Shown here: one piece after another, positions 47,361 to 58,825 of the stretch
Layout: the number at the start of each line of letters is the position of its first letter
How positions within the stretch are numbered: position 1 is the first letter of the stretch
Assembly (NCBI GenBank): GCA_963422465.1
Contig: OY730169.1
Location: forward strand, 4,650,001-4,714,000
Source: Lichina pygmaea
Taxonomy: Eukaryota > Ascomycota > Lichinomycetes > Lichinales > Lichinaceae
Direction of reading: 5' to 3'
DNA: 64,000 nucleotides
The notes under the pieces: model-generated
What the model was told of the DNA's origin: nothing
The model's database searches: none
What the model saw: the letters and a program-made list of their open reading frames with translations, nothing else
Translations under genes and position numbers: made by a program

Positions 47361-50237
47361 TCATTCATCGAGCTCGCCAGCGTCAACATTAAACTTTTGT
47401 CGGTTGTTGGTCGTGAGGCGCTGCACGGTCACCTTGTCCACTTGGTTGCTCACTTTTTGCTGCATCTTCTCGATTTCTGCTTCTGCATCGACCGGATCTT
47501 CGGCTGCGAACTCCAGAACCAGTCTCCGACCGAGAAAGTGTGTGTTCTTCAGGGCCTTGAGGGCGTTCTCGGCCTCTCTGGCCGTCACAAAGTCGGCGAA
47601 GGCAAATCCGCGGGTGGAATGGTCGAATTTCTTGGGCAGCCGAACAGATCGCAGGTGACCATACGACCCAAAGAGTGCCCGTACATCCTTCTTCGTCGCT
47701 TCGAACGGCAGGTTCTTGATGATGACCTTCGTCTTCTTCTTGGCCGATTTTCGTGCCGTGTCTGCCTTTCGCGTGGCCTCGGCAGCGTCCAGATCTCGAC
47801 GAGCAGCACGAACCACCAACTGATGGCCATCGAGGGTATAGCCCTCGAGAGCCCGAGCAGCGCTCTGGGCTTGCTCCAAGGTACGGAACTCCAGAAAGCC
47901 AAAACCCATGCTAAGAGTTCGACTTGGATGTTTAGGATCAGGCTTGGTCTTGACCTTGGCAGAAACGAACCCTCCCAGCGATTGACATGCATCACGAAGC
48001 CCAGCAGTCGTCGTCGAGAAGTTTAGATTTCGAACATACAGAGTAGATGTGCTGACGTTCGGTTCGGCGTCGTCTGGCATGATCTCGGCTGCAGACGACT
48101 TCGGCTCGACGCCTCCGAGAGTGGTCTCTGCGGGTAGAACTGTAGATGCCGAGCCCTTAAAGAGACCCTTGGGGCCTTTCTCGAGGAAGAGAACGGAATC
48201 TTTGAGCCGTCGATAGGCAAGACCAGCAAAGGCGGCACGGGCGTCCTTTGGGTTAACAAATTCCACGATAGCCACGGTCCCAGCTGGCGGCATCAAAAGT
48301 CGTGACGGCGAGCCAAATCCTTCAAATAGGGCCTTCAGCTCGGCTTTTGTTGTACCGTAAGGGAAGTTCTTCACGAGAATCGCGGTGTCTCCTCGTTCAC
48401 GACGCTGAAAGGCATCCAAGTCCACCCCGTTCGTGGCAAAGAACTGTTTAGTCTCCTGGATGACGTGAGTCTCGGCGTGTGCTTGGTTAATTGCTGCGTC
48501 TGACGACGTTGGATCGAGCAGGTCAGCCTTGGCAACCTTTAGTCGATCTGCAATTGATGACATGACCGCATCCGCCTTGGATCCCGTTAGCGTTGCTGAC
48601 GGTGTCGGGTGAAAGAAAGCTTCTCACGCTCATATACAGTGAGTTCCAGTTGAAGAACGAGGCCGCCGCCTCCGTTCTCTTCTTGATCTGCTGTCGCTTT
48701 TTCAGCGGCAGTTTGGAGAGCGCAAACTCATCAAGCTTGTTCTCAATCTTAGGCGCAGCTGGAAGGATGTGCACGAGACGACCTTGAAATATCTTGCCGT
48801 CCAAGCTTTTCAAGGCTTCCGCAGCAGATTCGGGCTCGCTGTAGCTTACGTACGCAAACCCTTTGCTCCCGCCATCTGCACCAGTTGGGATGTGAACCTG
48901 AACAAGTCATCAGCCAAAGCGCCATAATGGTGTGTAGCTTGCACAAGAGGAAACGAGTTGTCATCAGAAAATGGAAGTTCTACTAAAAACCATCCATGAT
49001 CGGCTAATCACATGCGAACGCATAAGATGTCCCTATCACGGCTTTCATCTTGGCTATGGGATATTGTAGAAGCCAGACAGGCATGGCTCGAAGCGTCCTC
49101 TTACCTCTGTGAGCGCACCATAAGGCGAAAAGGACTGATGAATATCATCCACGGTGGCCGCATAAGACAAATTACGCAAAAAGAGTCGGCCGCTGGTTAA
49201 TTGTGCTTCACCAGAGTCTTTGTGTGACGCGTGGTCACCATCAATGGTCTCCTCCGGGAGGCCTTCTTGCGCGTTCGAGTCACCACGCCGAGTGTCTGAT
49301 CTCTCCTGCTCGTCTGAGTCGGCTCTAGCAGGCACTGATGACATAGGGCCGTCTCCACGGCTATGCTCAGAATGGCCAGCTGCCACCTCTTCGTCCTCGT
49401 CCACGAGGTCGAGTAACCTGCGGGTTTTTGAACGAAGCCAGTCCTTATCAGAAACAGAGACCGCCTGTACAGCAACCTCATTCGAATGATTTCCTGAAGG
49501 GTCCTCAGGAGATATTCTGACAGCCTCTATCTCGATGTTCTTTCGATCAGGCTTCGTTTCCAAGTCCGGAGCTCTCTGGACATCTTTCACTTCGGCTACG
49601 GGGGCTAATTGCTCGGCCACCTTCCCCGTCGATGCCGCTGAGTTGTCCCTCTTTCTCATCTCGGGATCCAATGGTGCAGCTTCCACTTGACCAGTCGTGT
49701 ATGTAGCCCCCGAATGTTTGAGTGTGTCCTGGTTTTCCCATGTTTTGGAGTTTGAATGACGGCCCATCAAATGCAGAAATTCACGAAGATTTCGATCCTC
49801 AACAGCCTCGTCATTGATGTCTCGTTTTCGCTTGATGCCATTCCTGATGCTGTCATCGCCATTCACGCCAATTTCCTCGACAACGACAGTAGCTTGCTTC
49901 AAACTCCTGCCGCCCTCGTTAACAGCGACGCGTCTAGCCGGAGTTGCATCGTCGACCTTGAGCCCGGGTTAGCTAACACCCTCAGCCTAGGAGATTTAAA
50001 ACTCACAGGACGTGCAATCTCAACGCTGAGCCTTGATAGGCGGATATAAGATCTATCAAAGTACTTGACAGCCCTGGCCGCTTCCTCCGGGGTTTTGTAT
50101 CCCACATATCCAATCCTCCGTCGAGGGATTAGTCTCACATCTGTGAGTGTGCACTGGGCTGCAAAATGTCTCCTGAAATCCTCTTCCGATAGGTTTGGAG
50201 GTAAACCTCGAATGAAAATCCTGGATGACGACGACAT
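47361..50237 (-). CDS. MRD1: Pre-rRNA processing protein Mrd1 (five RRMs)
   Basis: Nucleolar protein needed for 18S rRNA maturation (early cleavages A0-A2 in the SSU processome). Four exons, 50007..50237, 49105..49956, 48628..48897 and 47361..48575 (introns 50, 207 and 52 bp), all phase 0; 855 residues, normal for the family. RRM1 about 5-80 (RIFIRGLPPNLSEEDFRRHF), a long acidic linker, RRM2 about 330-410 (RLFLRNLSYAAT, then SKGFAYVSYS), the linker KLPLKKRQQIKKRTEAAASF and FNWNSLYM, typical of Mrd1, RRM3 about 510-585 (ILVKNFPYGTT), RRM4 about 625-705 (LYVRNLNFSTT, then MGFGFLEFR), RRM5 about 735-815 (VIIKNLPFEATKKDVRALFG, then TRGFAFADFV). It is divergent from the dynein light chain gene. 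Intron 2 is long for this genome. Confidence 0.96.
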
Positions 50238-50583
50238 GTCTGCTGGGACTTCGGTGGGAAGAGACAGATCCGAACGCCTTGCTGCAGTTGAAGGCGCCGT
50301 GGGTCACGTGCATTCAGTTTCCGGATCGGCAAAATGTTTCGCCGAGGTCCGTCTCTGGGACTGCCGCATTTAACCGTTGGAGTTCAATTGGAGCAGCGAA
50401 GCCTTCGGCCTCGGAAATTACTGTAGAAGCACCTCATTCTCTTGACCCTTTGGAGACCGTCGCCGTCGTTCCTTGACATCCTTGATTCGCTTCCGATCAG
50501 ATACTGTGACTACAGCATCCTAGTGCATCGCACTTCAGGTGTCAGCGCAGCTCCCCTGGCAACCGAGTCCGCAGCTTCACAAA
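50238..50583. promoter_or_regulatory. Shared divergent promoter, MRD1 / dynein light chain
   Basis: 346 bp between the two start codons. A CCAAT box in minus orientation (ATTGG) lies at 50387..50391. No TATA box seen. Confidence 0.5.
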
Positions 50584-51203
50584 ATGTCGCTCGAGAAGAA
50601 GGAAAAGCTCGAAGGTTGGTGGAGCTTAAGGTCAAGCATGAACCGCATCTACTGATGCGATTGGGGTTTCAGTCCAGATAAAGTCCTCGGATATGGTGTG
50701 GAGCCCCGGATAGATGGCCCTTGCGCAGACCTACAACACTGACGGCGAACCTAGTCTGAGGAATTGCAGCAGGAGGCTGTCGAGGCTGGTAGGCTCGATG
50801 CCCGACGTCGTTTCTTGGTCTTACTAACGTGGCTCCGCAATAGCAACGGAGGCAATGACGACTTACAACATTGAAAAGGTACCCTAGGGTGCCATCCATT
50901 GGACGGCCGACATTGGTTCTAATTGCTCCGCTGGACAGGACATTGCGCAGTACATTAAGAAGGAGGTTGGTGTGACTCCAACGATGTACGGACCCAGATG
51001 TTAATAAGCCATAGTTTGATGCCAAGAAGGGCGCAACTTGGCATTGCATCGTGGGACGCAACTTCGGCAGCTTCGTGACCCACGGTATGGCCAGTCTTTC
51101 AGTCTCAAGACTATGCATTGTGCTCACCATCGGGTTAGAGTCCAAGCACTTCATCTACTTCTACCTCGGTCATAACGCCATCCTCCTGTTCAAGACCCAA
51201 TGA
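50584..51203 (+). CDS. DYN2: Dynein light chain LC8 (seven small exons)
   Basis: Homodimeric hub protein of cytoplasmic dynein and many other complexes (NudG in Aspergillus, Dyn2 in yeast). No exon exceeds 70 nt: 50584..50614, 50673..50695, 50755..50788, 50844..50878, 50939..50965, 51015..51084, 51139..51203; introns 58, 59, 55, 60, 49 and 54 bp. Spliced, it gives 94 residues: [91 protein letters not shown]. Every junction keeps phase and the length and order match LC8 exactly; branch sequences such as TTACTAAC (50821) support the introns. Donors are loose (GTTGGT, GTACCC, GTGTGG). The gene is divergent from MRD1. Confidence 0.97.
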
Positions 51204-52036
51204 AAAACGTCATCGGTGCGCAAGTTTTAGCGCGAGCCGGCTCTCGAGCCATCGGTCGTCTTGATAGTCTCGCAAGGAGTTTCTGGCGCAGGTTGTCCCA
51301 GCGCCTGAACTTTGGGCCCAGGCGACTCCGTGGAGCCAACCCTTTTTCTGTTTATAGGTTCAGGGGTGGCTACTCAGAACTTTTTGAGCGACGCTTGCCT
51401 ACAATGCGTCGTTTTCCACATGTCTTGAGAATCCCTTCTTATGCAGAAGAGCATTGTCAGCTTTTGGGTGGGGTTCTTTCCTGTCTGCGGAACTTTGCTT
51501 TGATTCCCCAGTATATCTTAGGCGTGGAATGGCATTGGTGAGGAAATGGAAGGTATATATATGGTGGCTATCAGTGAGCTCTATCAACGAAGCCCTGCTT
51601 ATATTTGTTCAGAAAGTTTACATTGCCTTTCACCGTAGAGCCTGGCCTACACTGCTGTGCACTGAGACTCGCTCACTTGGATTTGGACAAACCAGATCCA
51701 ACAACGACCTACAGTCTAACCATGTCTTGCCTGGTACTACTCAGCTTCCGAGACAGATGACGAGCCTGTGCTAAACGAACATCTCATCCACTGAACATCA
51801 CGTCCACCCGCCTCGACCGCTAGAGTAGTGGTCCAGCTGCCAAAGGCTATATCTTCTGCTGGCAGAGAGCCAGTGAAATCAATGGTCTTGGTGGTTCAAG
51901 ACAGTTTATTGGTAAAGTAGCTACTAGGTCACTTCCGACCTCGTGGTAAGATGCCTTGATCTCAATATACTAATAGTTTGCCAAGATTAAGGACTTTGGC
52001 GACGATAGCTCAAGACCACCTCCCAGACGACAAGCC
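51204..52036. other. Intergenic region
   Basis: LC8 3' flank and promoter of the RMD1-family gene. Short frames on both strands (51200..51774) have no recognisable content. Confidence 0.55.
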
Positions 52037-53921
52037 ATGCAAGGACGGAGACAGCCTACACGGCTAGTCGGTGTTGACAATGTTCTTCAAAATTCCAGCG
52101 ACATCCCCTCAGGACAGCCGCGAGCATCGCCACGGATAAGGCCTGCGCCGCAACGGAGACTGGCCACCACCAGCGATCCTCGACTGCTCGCCAGATTGGC
52201 GCCGCCGCACATCCCGGCACGCACAACCAAGGTCTCGGAAAAGCTGGTCTTGCTGCCGGAGACGATCGAAGAGGACGAGCGAGAGGATGAGTACGCGCGA
52301 GCCGATCTCGAAGAGGACAATGAAGCGGCGCCGACGAGGGACGACGAGGAGTCGATCCGGGAGTCGCGGATCCTGGCCGGAGGGAAGTCCTACGCCGAAC
52401 GGCTGCCCAAGGCCAGGAGAGCGGAGAAGCTGGCCAGAGTGACGGCGTACTGCACGGCCGAGGCTTACAACCTACGGGCAACAATGGCGTTTGTGCGGTC
52501 GAAGCACGGGGCGCGGACGAAGATGTACGAGGATAGCCTCTACGCCGTCTACCATCGGCCGATCCTGCCGGGTCTCAACGGATACCGAGTGCGCAGCAGC
52601 CCGATGGTGCGGGGTCCCGGCGGAAGATCGGTGCTCGATGAAGAGATTGAACGAGGCGAGCAGAGCGACCACCACGAAAGCGGGTACGAAGAGGCCGAGC
52701 TGGAGGACGTGGACGGCGAGGGCGAAGGCCACGACGATCGTCGTCAGCATCGACGGTCAAGGACCACGCACCCGTCACAGCCCAGCAGCGATTGGGCACG
52801 GGACGAGAAGGGCGGTCTGTCCCCATCGCGCTGGGACCCGTGGGCCATCGCCGAGATGTTCGTCTTCGCGTACGGGGTCGTGGTCTTCTGGAACCTCACG
52901 GAACACCAGGAGAAGGACATTCTGGCGGACATGACCTTCTCGCAGACGGAGACGACGGGCGGCGGCGGCGGCGGGCGGGCGGCGATGATCGTGACGCGGC
53001 CGCAGCGCGAGGAGGACTTTGAGACGGAGGAATTCCACTTCGAGTACGCGCCGCCGCAGCACGGCGCGCGTCGGCCGCGCGTCTTTAACGACATGATCAC
53101 GCTGCGCTCCGGCGCGGACCACATGATCAAGCTCGCCATGTCGCACGCCATCGCGCAGAGCACCAAGCTCTCCTTCTTCGAGGAGTGCATGGCCCACACG
53201 ATGGGCCACGCTCAGCACATCCCGCGCAAACTGGCCCTCACCGGCGAGCTCGGCCTGCAGCGCGAGGAGGTCGTTCGCATCCTGGGCCGGCTCTTCAAGA
53301 GTCGGGTCGAAGTCAACCTGTCGAGCAACATGCTCGACGTGCCCAACTTCTTCTGGGACTCGGAACCGACGCTGTATCCTCTGTACACTGCCGTTCGAGG
53401 TGAACGTTATTCCTTTCCTGTTCTCGAGTTCGCCCTGTTGCTCCCTTGCTCCATCGCATCTCTCCTTTTCCCTCCTCATCCTCATCTCTAGCACTCGATG
53501 AACCCCGATACCATCGCAAGGATGAGCTCTTTCCCTCCATCCCTCCTCCCCCTCACTACATATCCCCCCCGTGGACCGTGGACCCAACTCTCCCAAAGCT
53601 AAATCTACGAACAATACAGAGTATCTCGAGATCAAACCGCGCATCCAGATGCTGAACGAGCGCTGCCGCGTCTTCCTCGACCTCGCCGAGATCCTGTCGG
53701 ACTCGATCGCGGACCAGAAGATGTCGAGGATAACCTACATCATCATCATCCTCATCATCATCTCCATCTGCGTCACCTGCTCCGAAGTGCTTCTACGCTT
53801 CGTCATCCTGTCGTCCGGACGGTCGCGCTCTTCGTCGTCTCCTTGTGTCTCTACAGACCGTTGGGCTTTCTATGGACCTGGCGGTGGTGGTGTCGGCGGC
53901 CGCGGCGATGACTGGTGGTGA
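52037..53921 (+). CDS. RMD1/DUF155-family membrane protein (Sif2/Sif3-like)
   Basis: Two exons, 52037..53399 and 53620..53921 (intron 220 bp), give 554 residues. A disordered acidic/basic N-terminal part (1-265) precedes the DUF155 domain: AIAEMFVFAYGVVVFWNLTE, EKDILADMTFS, EFHFEYAP, RPRVFNDMITLRSGADHMIK, LAMSHAIAQSTKLSFFEE, LALTGELGLQREEVVRILGR, VNLSSNMLDVPNFFW, then across the intron EYLEIKPRIQMLNERCRVFL, DLAEILSDSIADQKM, and a C-terminal membrane segment ITYIIIILIIISICVTCSEV (about 493-516). Yeast Rmd1 and Rmd8 and S. pombe Sif2/Sif3 belong here; the first was found in meiotic/sporulation screens and the biochemical role is unclear. The tail after the membrane span is short and Gly/Ser-rich. 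A 3' intron replacing this tail cannot be excluded. Confidence 0.92.
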
Positions 53922-55466
53922 CACGTCATCTTCCCCGTCGTCGTCGGCGTCGTCGATGACGGTGCACATGCCAGCTGGAGCCGTGCCGACGCAAAGAGAT
54001 GGAGGGAGAAGTGGTAGGCAGCGGAGTTGATGGTCGAACGGGGACACACAATCGCCCTTTGAGCGAGGCCCTGTTGATGACCCTCACTCTTTGTCTTTTT
54101 CTTCTTCTTCTTATTCATCTTCGTCTTCTTCCTCCCAGATCCCTTACTCTCCTTCTCTTGGGCCTGTGTGTTCATTTGATCAAAAACAATCATCTTGGTG
54201 AACCACCACTCTTCACCTGATTTCTTCCCCATGGCACTTTTTTCCCTTTCTCCAATCCCCCCCCCCCCCCCCTTCTTCCCTTCACCCCCTCTTCTTCTCT
54301 TTCTCTTTCTCCTCTACTTTTCCTCTCTCTCTCTCCCCATAGGCATACACCTACAACAAACAAGAACAAACCCCCAAAAAGAGAACCATCTCCCTCAACA
54401 ACCGATCTTGTCCACCTTGTGTGTGCCGACCTCTCTCCCCCCTCTCCATCTCCCTCTCTTCCTCCTTTTCTCCAAGAAAAAGCAGCAGACATACATACAT
54501 CAGACAGTATCCAGGAACAACAGCGTCTGCTCTCACACCATACCATTGAATCACGTGGAAGTGACACTTACGAAGTAGTAGGACGACGACGACGACCCAT
54601 GCGTTTGAGCGACGTATGTATTCGGACCACTTTACATCCTTTATGGGTTTGGGATTGATGTACGATCCTAGCGTTGATGTACGGCTCTAGCGTTGATAAG
54701 CAGATTTGTAGAATTGACATGTCATGTCCGAGGGGTTGTAATGGTAAAGCCACCTTTTCTTTTCATGGGACAAGGGGGGAAAAAAGGTCGAGGTGGCAGG
54801 AGGGAATGATGGAGGAAGGATGCCACGACGAATATATACACATACGGTATTCTCGCATAGACCGGCCAGTGGCCTCGAAGGTGACTACTGCTCGTACCTT
54901 TACTGTACCAGTAGATAAACACCCCCCCATGAAGAATAGCGCTTGCCCAGACGTACTGTATATGAGCAGACTACTGGTCGAGAGCATACATGGTCGATAG
55001 AAAGCCGATGCGAGACTGTGCGTGCTTGGTATCGAGTTCGTGGATCAGCTTGGAAGAGATGTATACACGAGTCGTACTCCGTACTCCATCGTGGAGGTGT
55101 TAGATCGGTGACGGAGACTCCTCGAAGAAGTCATACAAGTGTGGCTGGAGTGCTAGGAGAGAACAGAGAGAGAGAGAGAGCCACTGGTTGTCTTTTTCCC
55201 GACTCGCAGCGTTTCCTTTGAGGATTGACGACTGCTGTACGGAATTCACCTTCCCTCCCTTTTCTGTTCGTTCGATCTCTCTCCGCCTCGTGCCCTCCCG
55301 GCTGCATCAGGTTTTGAGCGGACCGCATTCCATCCTCATCCTTTCGACCCGTATACGCATTTCAAGGCCAGGTCCAGACCACGGTGGGATCGGGGACAAA
55401 GATAAGGGAAGAGGGAAAACTTCGAGGGGATGGAGGAGCACGCGACAAGTCCAGAGAATCCACGTT
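53922..55466. other. Convergent intergenic region
   Basis: 3' flanks of the RMD1-family gene and the zinc-ribbon gene. Contains a long pyrimidine-rich strand with C16 at 54257..54272, a two-copy repeat of TTGATGTACG-CTAGCG around 54655..54700, and a reverse TACGGAGTAC word at 55074..55083. No gene seen. Confidence 0.55.
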
Positions 55467-56331
55467 CTACTTGTAGGCGGGTGCATTACCATGAACGCCC
55501 TGTCCTTGCACGTGGTGCTGAGGCAGACCGCTACCACTGCCTGATGATATGATGTCTGGGCGATGTCTGATTTTGTGAGGTTAGACGTTGCGTATAAGTG
55601 TGCCTGGAGCTGGAAGGACAGTCGAAAGCGCTTACTTCAGGTCTTGCATGAAGTTGCAGATGGGACATGCGACCTCCTGATGAGATCCAACGTATCAGCA
55701 AGGACGATCATAGCCAGCGAAACACTCAGCAGAGGCCCGATAGATGTTTCTAGAGGACAGGCTGTCCCACCTTATAGGGCCCGAAGGATAGCGGCAAGAC
55801 GGGCTAGTCATTGTGTCAGCCAGAACTGTTTCACGAGCTGCTCAAACCTTGACCGAACGACTCACGATCCAGCAGAAAGTGAACCAGGGCCTCGATCCCA
55901 CCAAGTCAGCACATAACCGCAGTCAGCCAGAAGCTGCTGGCCATAGACTTCGCTCACCATCGCTTAATACAATGTGCTGGAGCAAAAGTCAGCGTCGCCG
56001 TCGTAGCACCAGGATAGGCTGACAGCGCAGGAGCAGAGAACAAGACTGACCCGACCAGTTCCCGCAGTTCTGGCATTGGGCCTGAGATGGCCACATACGC
56101 CGTCAGCCATCCATTCCCCGACCAACACCGGTGCTCGGCGCTAGCTCTGGAGGAAAGTTATGGGCCTCACCGTCACACCCTCATATCCCTTCAGAGGTGA
56201 GCGAAACTCTGCAAGGACACCGGACCGATCAGCCTCGAGATCCCAATCGCGGCACGTGCCAGTCTCAGCGCCTGTTCGATGAGGACAAATGAACACCTAC
56301 CGTGTGTTCCTAGGACAAAGAAGAAGAACAT
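55467..56331 (-). CDS. Small zinc-ribbon protein encoded by eight exons
   Basis: A 105-residue protein assembled from eight exons of 19-100 nt: 56301..56331, 56171..56208, 56051..56081, 55958..55976, 55866..55890, 55771..55803, 55636..55676, 55467..55566. The seven introns (92, 89, 74, 67, 62, 94 and 69 bp) sum to 547 bp, more than the 318 coding bases. All phases agree and the protein runs without a stop: MFFFFVLGTHEFRSPLKGYE, then CQNC (Cys26, Cys29), HCIKRWPWFTFCWIPVLPLS, EVACPICNFMQDLKHRPDI (Cys63, Cys66) and a Gly/Ser/Gln-rich tail. Two CxxC pairs form a zinc ribbon. I recall a conserved family of such MFFFFV-type proteins in ascomycetes without known role. The start MFFFFV could be a short membrane-associating segment. 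Intron 3 uses donor GTCAGT. Confidence 0.92.
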
Positions 56332-58825
56332 CTTGGCTTGGGGCCGTCGTTAAATTTGCTTGAAATATCGGTTTCAGCGGAGCGCCTGCGGAGCGTGTTT
56401 GTAGAGGACTTGGAGACGCAGTGCAGTGTCGATGGGAAGGGTGTTGTAGCAGCCACGTACGTATTGATAGAAGTCTTTGAACTAAGGGTACTTATGTACC
56501 ACAACGTCAACGAGGCGCAGCCGCAGGCGAAGGCGGCTCAGGCGATTCCCGTAGCCTCCGCACACGCAGCCGTGCCAGCGTCACTGATTATCGTGGCGGC
56601 TTTCGGGTAAGCTAAAGGGCAAACACCGCCACATCCATTGATCAGCCACAGGGACGGACTTTGCCGTTGTCGCACCAGAACACCTGGTTATGTCATCGAC
56701 GAGCCAAGAAATTAGTCAGCATGCAGTCATACTACGAGATCCCACAGAAACCAACCACGCCGTTCTCAATATCATTTGGTACAAGTACCGGTGCGGTAGA
56801 TCGCGTCAACCTCTCTCCTCTCTTTCTTCCAAGCGTCGTCCCCACAACGCTGCGTTTCTTTGCTACAAACAGACGTCTTGATTCTTCACTCTGCCATCCC
56901 GGCAGAGTCGAGTCTCGAGCAGTCGGTCCACGACTGCAATCTCCGCGGTCGAGGTACCATCTTCACATGGCAAATGAGAAATTCGGAGTAATCTTCACCC
57001 CAGTGCGAAAACGCATCTCCCTCTCCCCGCTCTCGGGTAGGGCGACGGTCTTGTTGTTTTTCCTGCCCGCGAGGGCCTGGCGTGGTCTCACGCTTGCAGT
57101 TGGCATAAGAAAAGCAGGGGGACCGGCATCCGACTCGCGGGTCCGAGACTGGGCTCTCCTCGAAAGGGGAGGGGCCGGGCTTGCTCTTGCTTGTCGTCTG
57201 TTCGGTTCACCCTATGGGAGGGTCGCTGCGAAGATTGTGAGTGTCCTTTTCAAATCTCTCTTGGCATTCGGCGTTGACCGCTCTGTCTGGCTGTGGGCTT
57301 GTTCACCTCGGTGGGCATGGTCATGTGCTGGATGGAGTGGCTGGCAACGGTGCCTTGAGGGGGGACATGGCACTTGAGTGCAATACGCGGCGTGCCGTCT
57401 CTTTCCCGGGCCCACGGGCTTGAGAAAGGACGGTTCCATTCGATTCCGATTACTCTGTGGGGACGACGCTTCGCCTTTTCATCTCTCATGTGAGTGTACC
57501 ATGACACCAGCTCTCTTGAGACGTGGGATACTGCTAATGAGAGTACGAGGTCGCGACGTTCTTTCTCTTTCCCCGCGGCTGCTTTCCAGACTCGGTGCAT
57601 CTCTCTGACGGCCGCTTCTTTCCTGTCGCCGCTTGGCAGGATTTCCCTTGTGCGGTACGGCTCTTGCTTGGGCAAGATAGTCCATGTACCGCCGCTCCTT
57701 GGGAAGACACGGCCCTTTCCTGCCGTTGCTTAGGCTCGACATGGCCCTTTCTCTGCTGTTTCTCGCTCCGTCCTCTGCAGCGAAGCTACAGTACAGGAGA
57801 ACCTACTACACATTACTCTACAGAAGGAGAGATACGGTGGGGGAGAAGGAGAAGAAAGATGGAGGTTAGCCATGTCATACACTTTCCTTGTCGTATTCTG
57901 AATGGAACAAGTATCTGGGGAACAAGCCAGCGTACCGTTGGTACTACGTTATTCCAAAGATAAACTCGGTGGTGTCATGTCTCCAAGGGCGGACTCGATT
58001 GATATTATATGGAAGAGAAGGAGAGGGGGAAAAAAAGACAAGCTACGTGCATCGTCCCCTTCAATTTTGAGGGGGAGCCTGTACAGCGCACCCCCGTCAC
58101 TGTACCAGGTATAGAAATACGGCTCCTGATCGAAGAATGTGCTCATCGACTCCCTACTTCACTCGACGATCATCATCACGAAGTCCGGTTTTTTTTTTTT
58201 GCAATCGATCTGCTTTCAAGTCAGGTACAGTACACTTGCTGGCAGAGAAAAAAGGGCTTGTACCGTGAGGGAAGAGAGGGCTGTGCTGTAAAAGAACAAA
58301 GCCTGTGTGGTAAAGGGAAAAAGGCCTGTGCTGTGACGAAGAGGCCTGTGATGTAAGGAAAGAGGCATGTGTTGTAAGGGCGAAGGCCAGGTCGTTTAAG
58401 AAAAGCCCCAAGTCGTGGATGACAGAGACAGCATCTCGGCGCGAGGATGGAGCATGCAGGCCTGTGGGCATGTAGGCAATGATAGCCCCCCCCCCCCCCC
58501 CCTCCGTTTCTAATCGTCAATATAAAATCGAGGATGAATGAAGAACGCCGAGGGAATAAGAAAAGAGCAAGAGAAGCAGATTGAATGAATCGATCAGACA
58601 GGCGGACGGACGGACGGACAGACAGACAGACAGACAGTACGCTCGCAATGAGAGTGATGGGAAGAAAAGGGGGAAAAATCAAAACGATTCAAAGACCCGT
58701 TCCAAGAGCGCCGCCCGCAAAAAATGCTGGTGCAATGTTCGTGCTGGAAGCTTTCAATATATTACTGTAGAAACAAAGAAAAGAACAAGAAAAAGACATG
58801 GCCACCGGGTTGACGGTCGAATCAG
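56332..58825. other. 2.5-kb intergenic stretch
   Basis: 5' flank of the zinc-ribbon gene and 3' flank of ELL. Frames on the plus strand (56338..57377, 57378..57963) were examined as possible exons but no family or consistent splice set emerged. Contains C17 at 58486..58502 and a (GACA)n tract near 58600..58637. Confidence 0.5.

Noticed and set aside
56338-56881. Two plus-strand frames separated by a possible GTAAGC...CACAG intron
   Set aside because: Joining the plausible frames over that intron does not keep phase, and no family is recognisable.
56661-57377. 238-residue plus-strand frame
   Set aside because: No resemblance to known proteins and several overlapping frames of similar size; probably chance.
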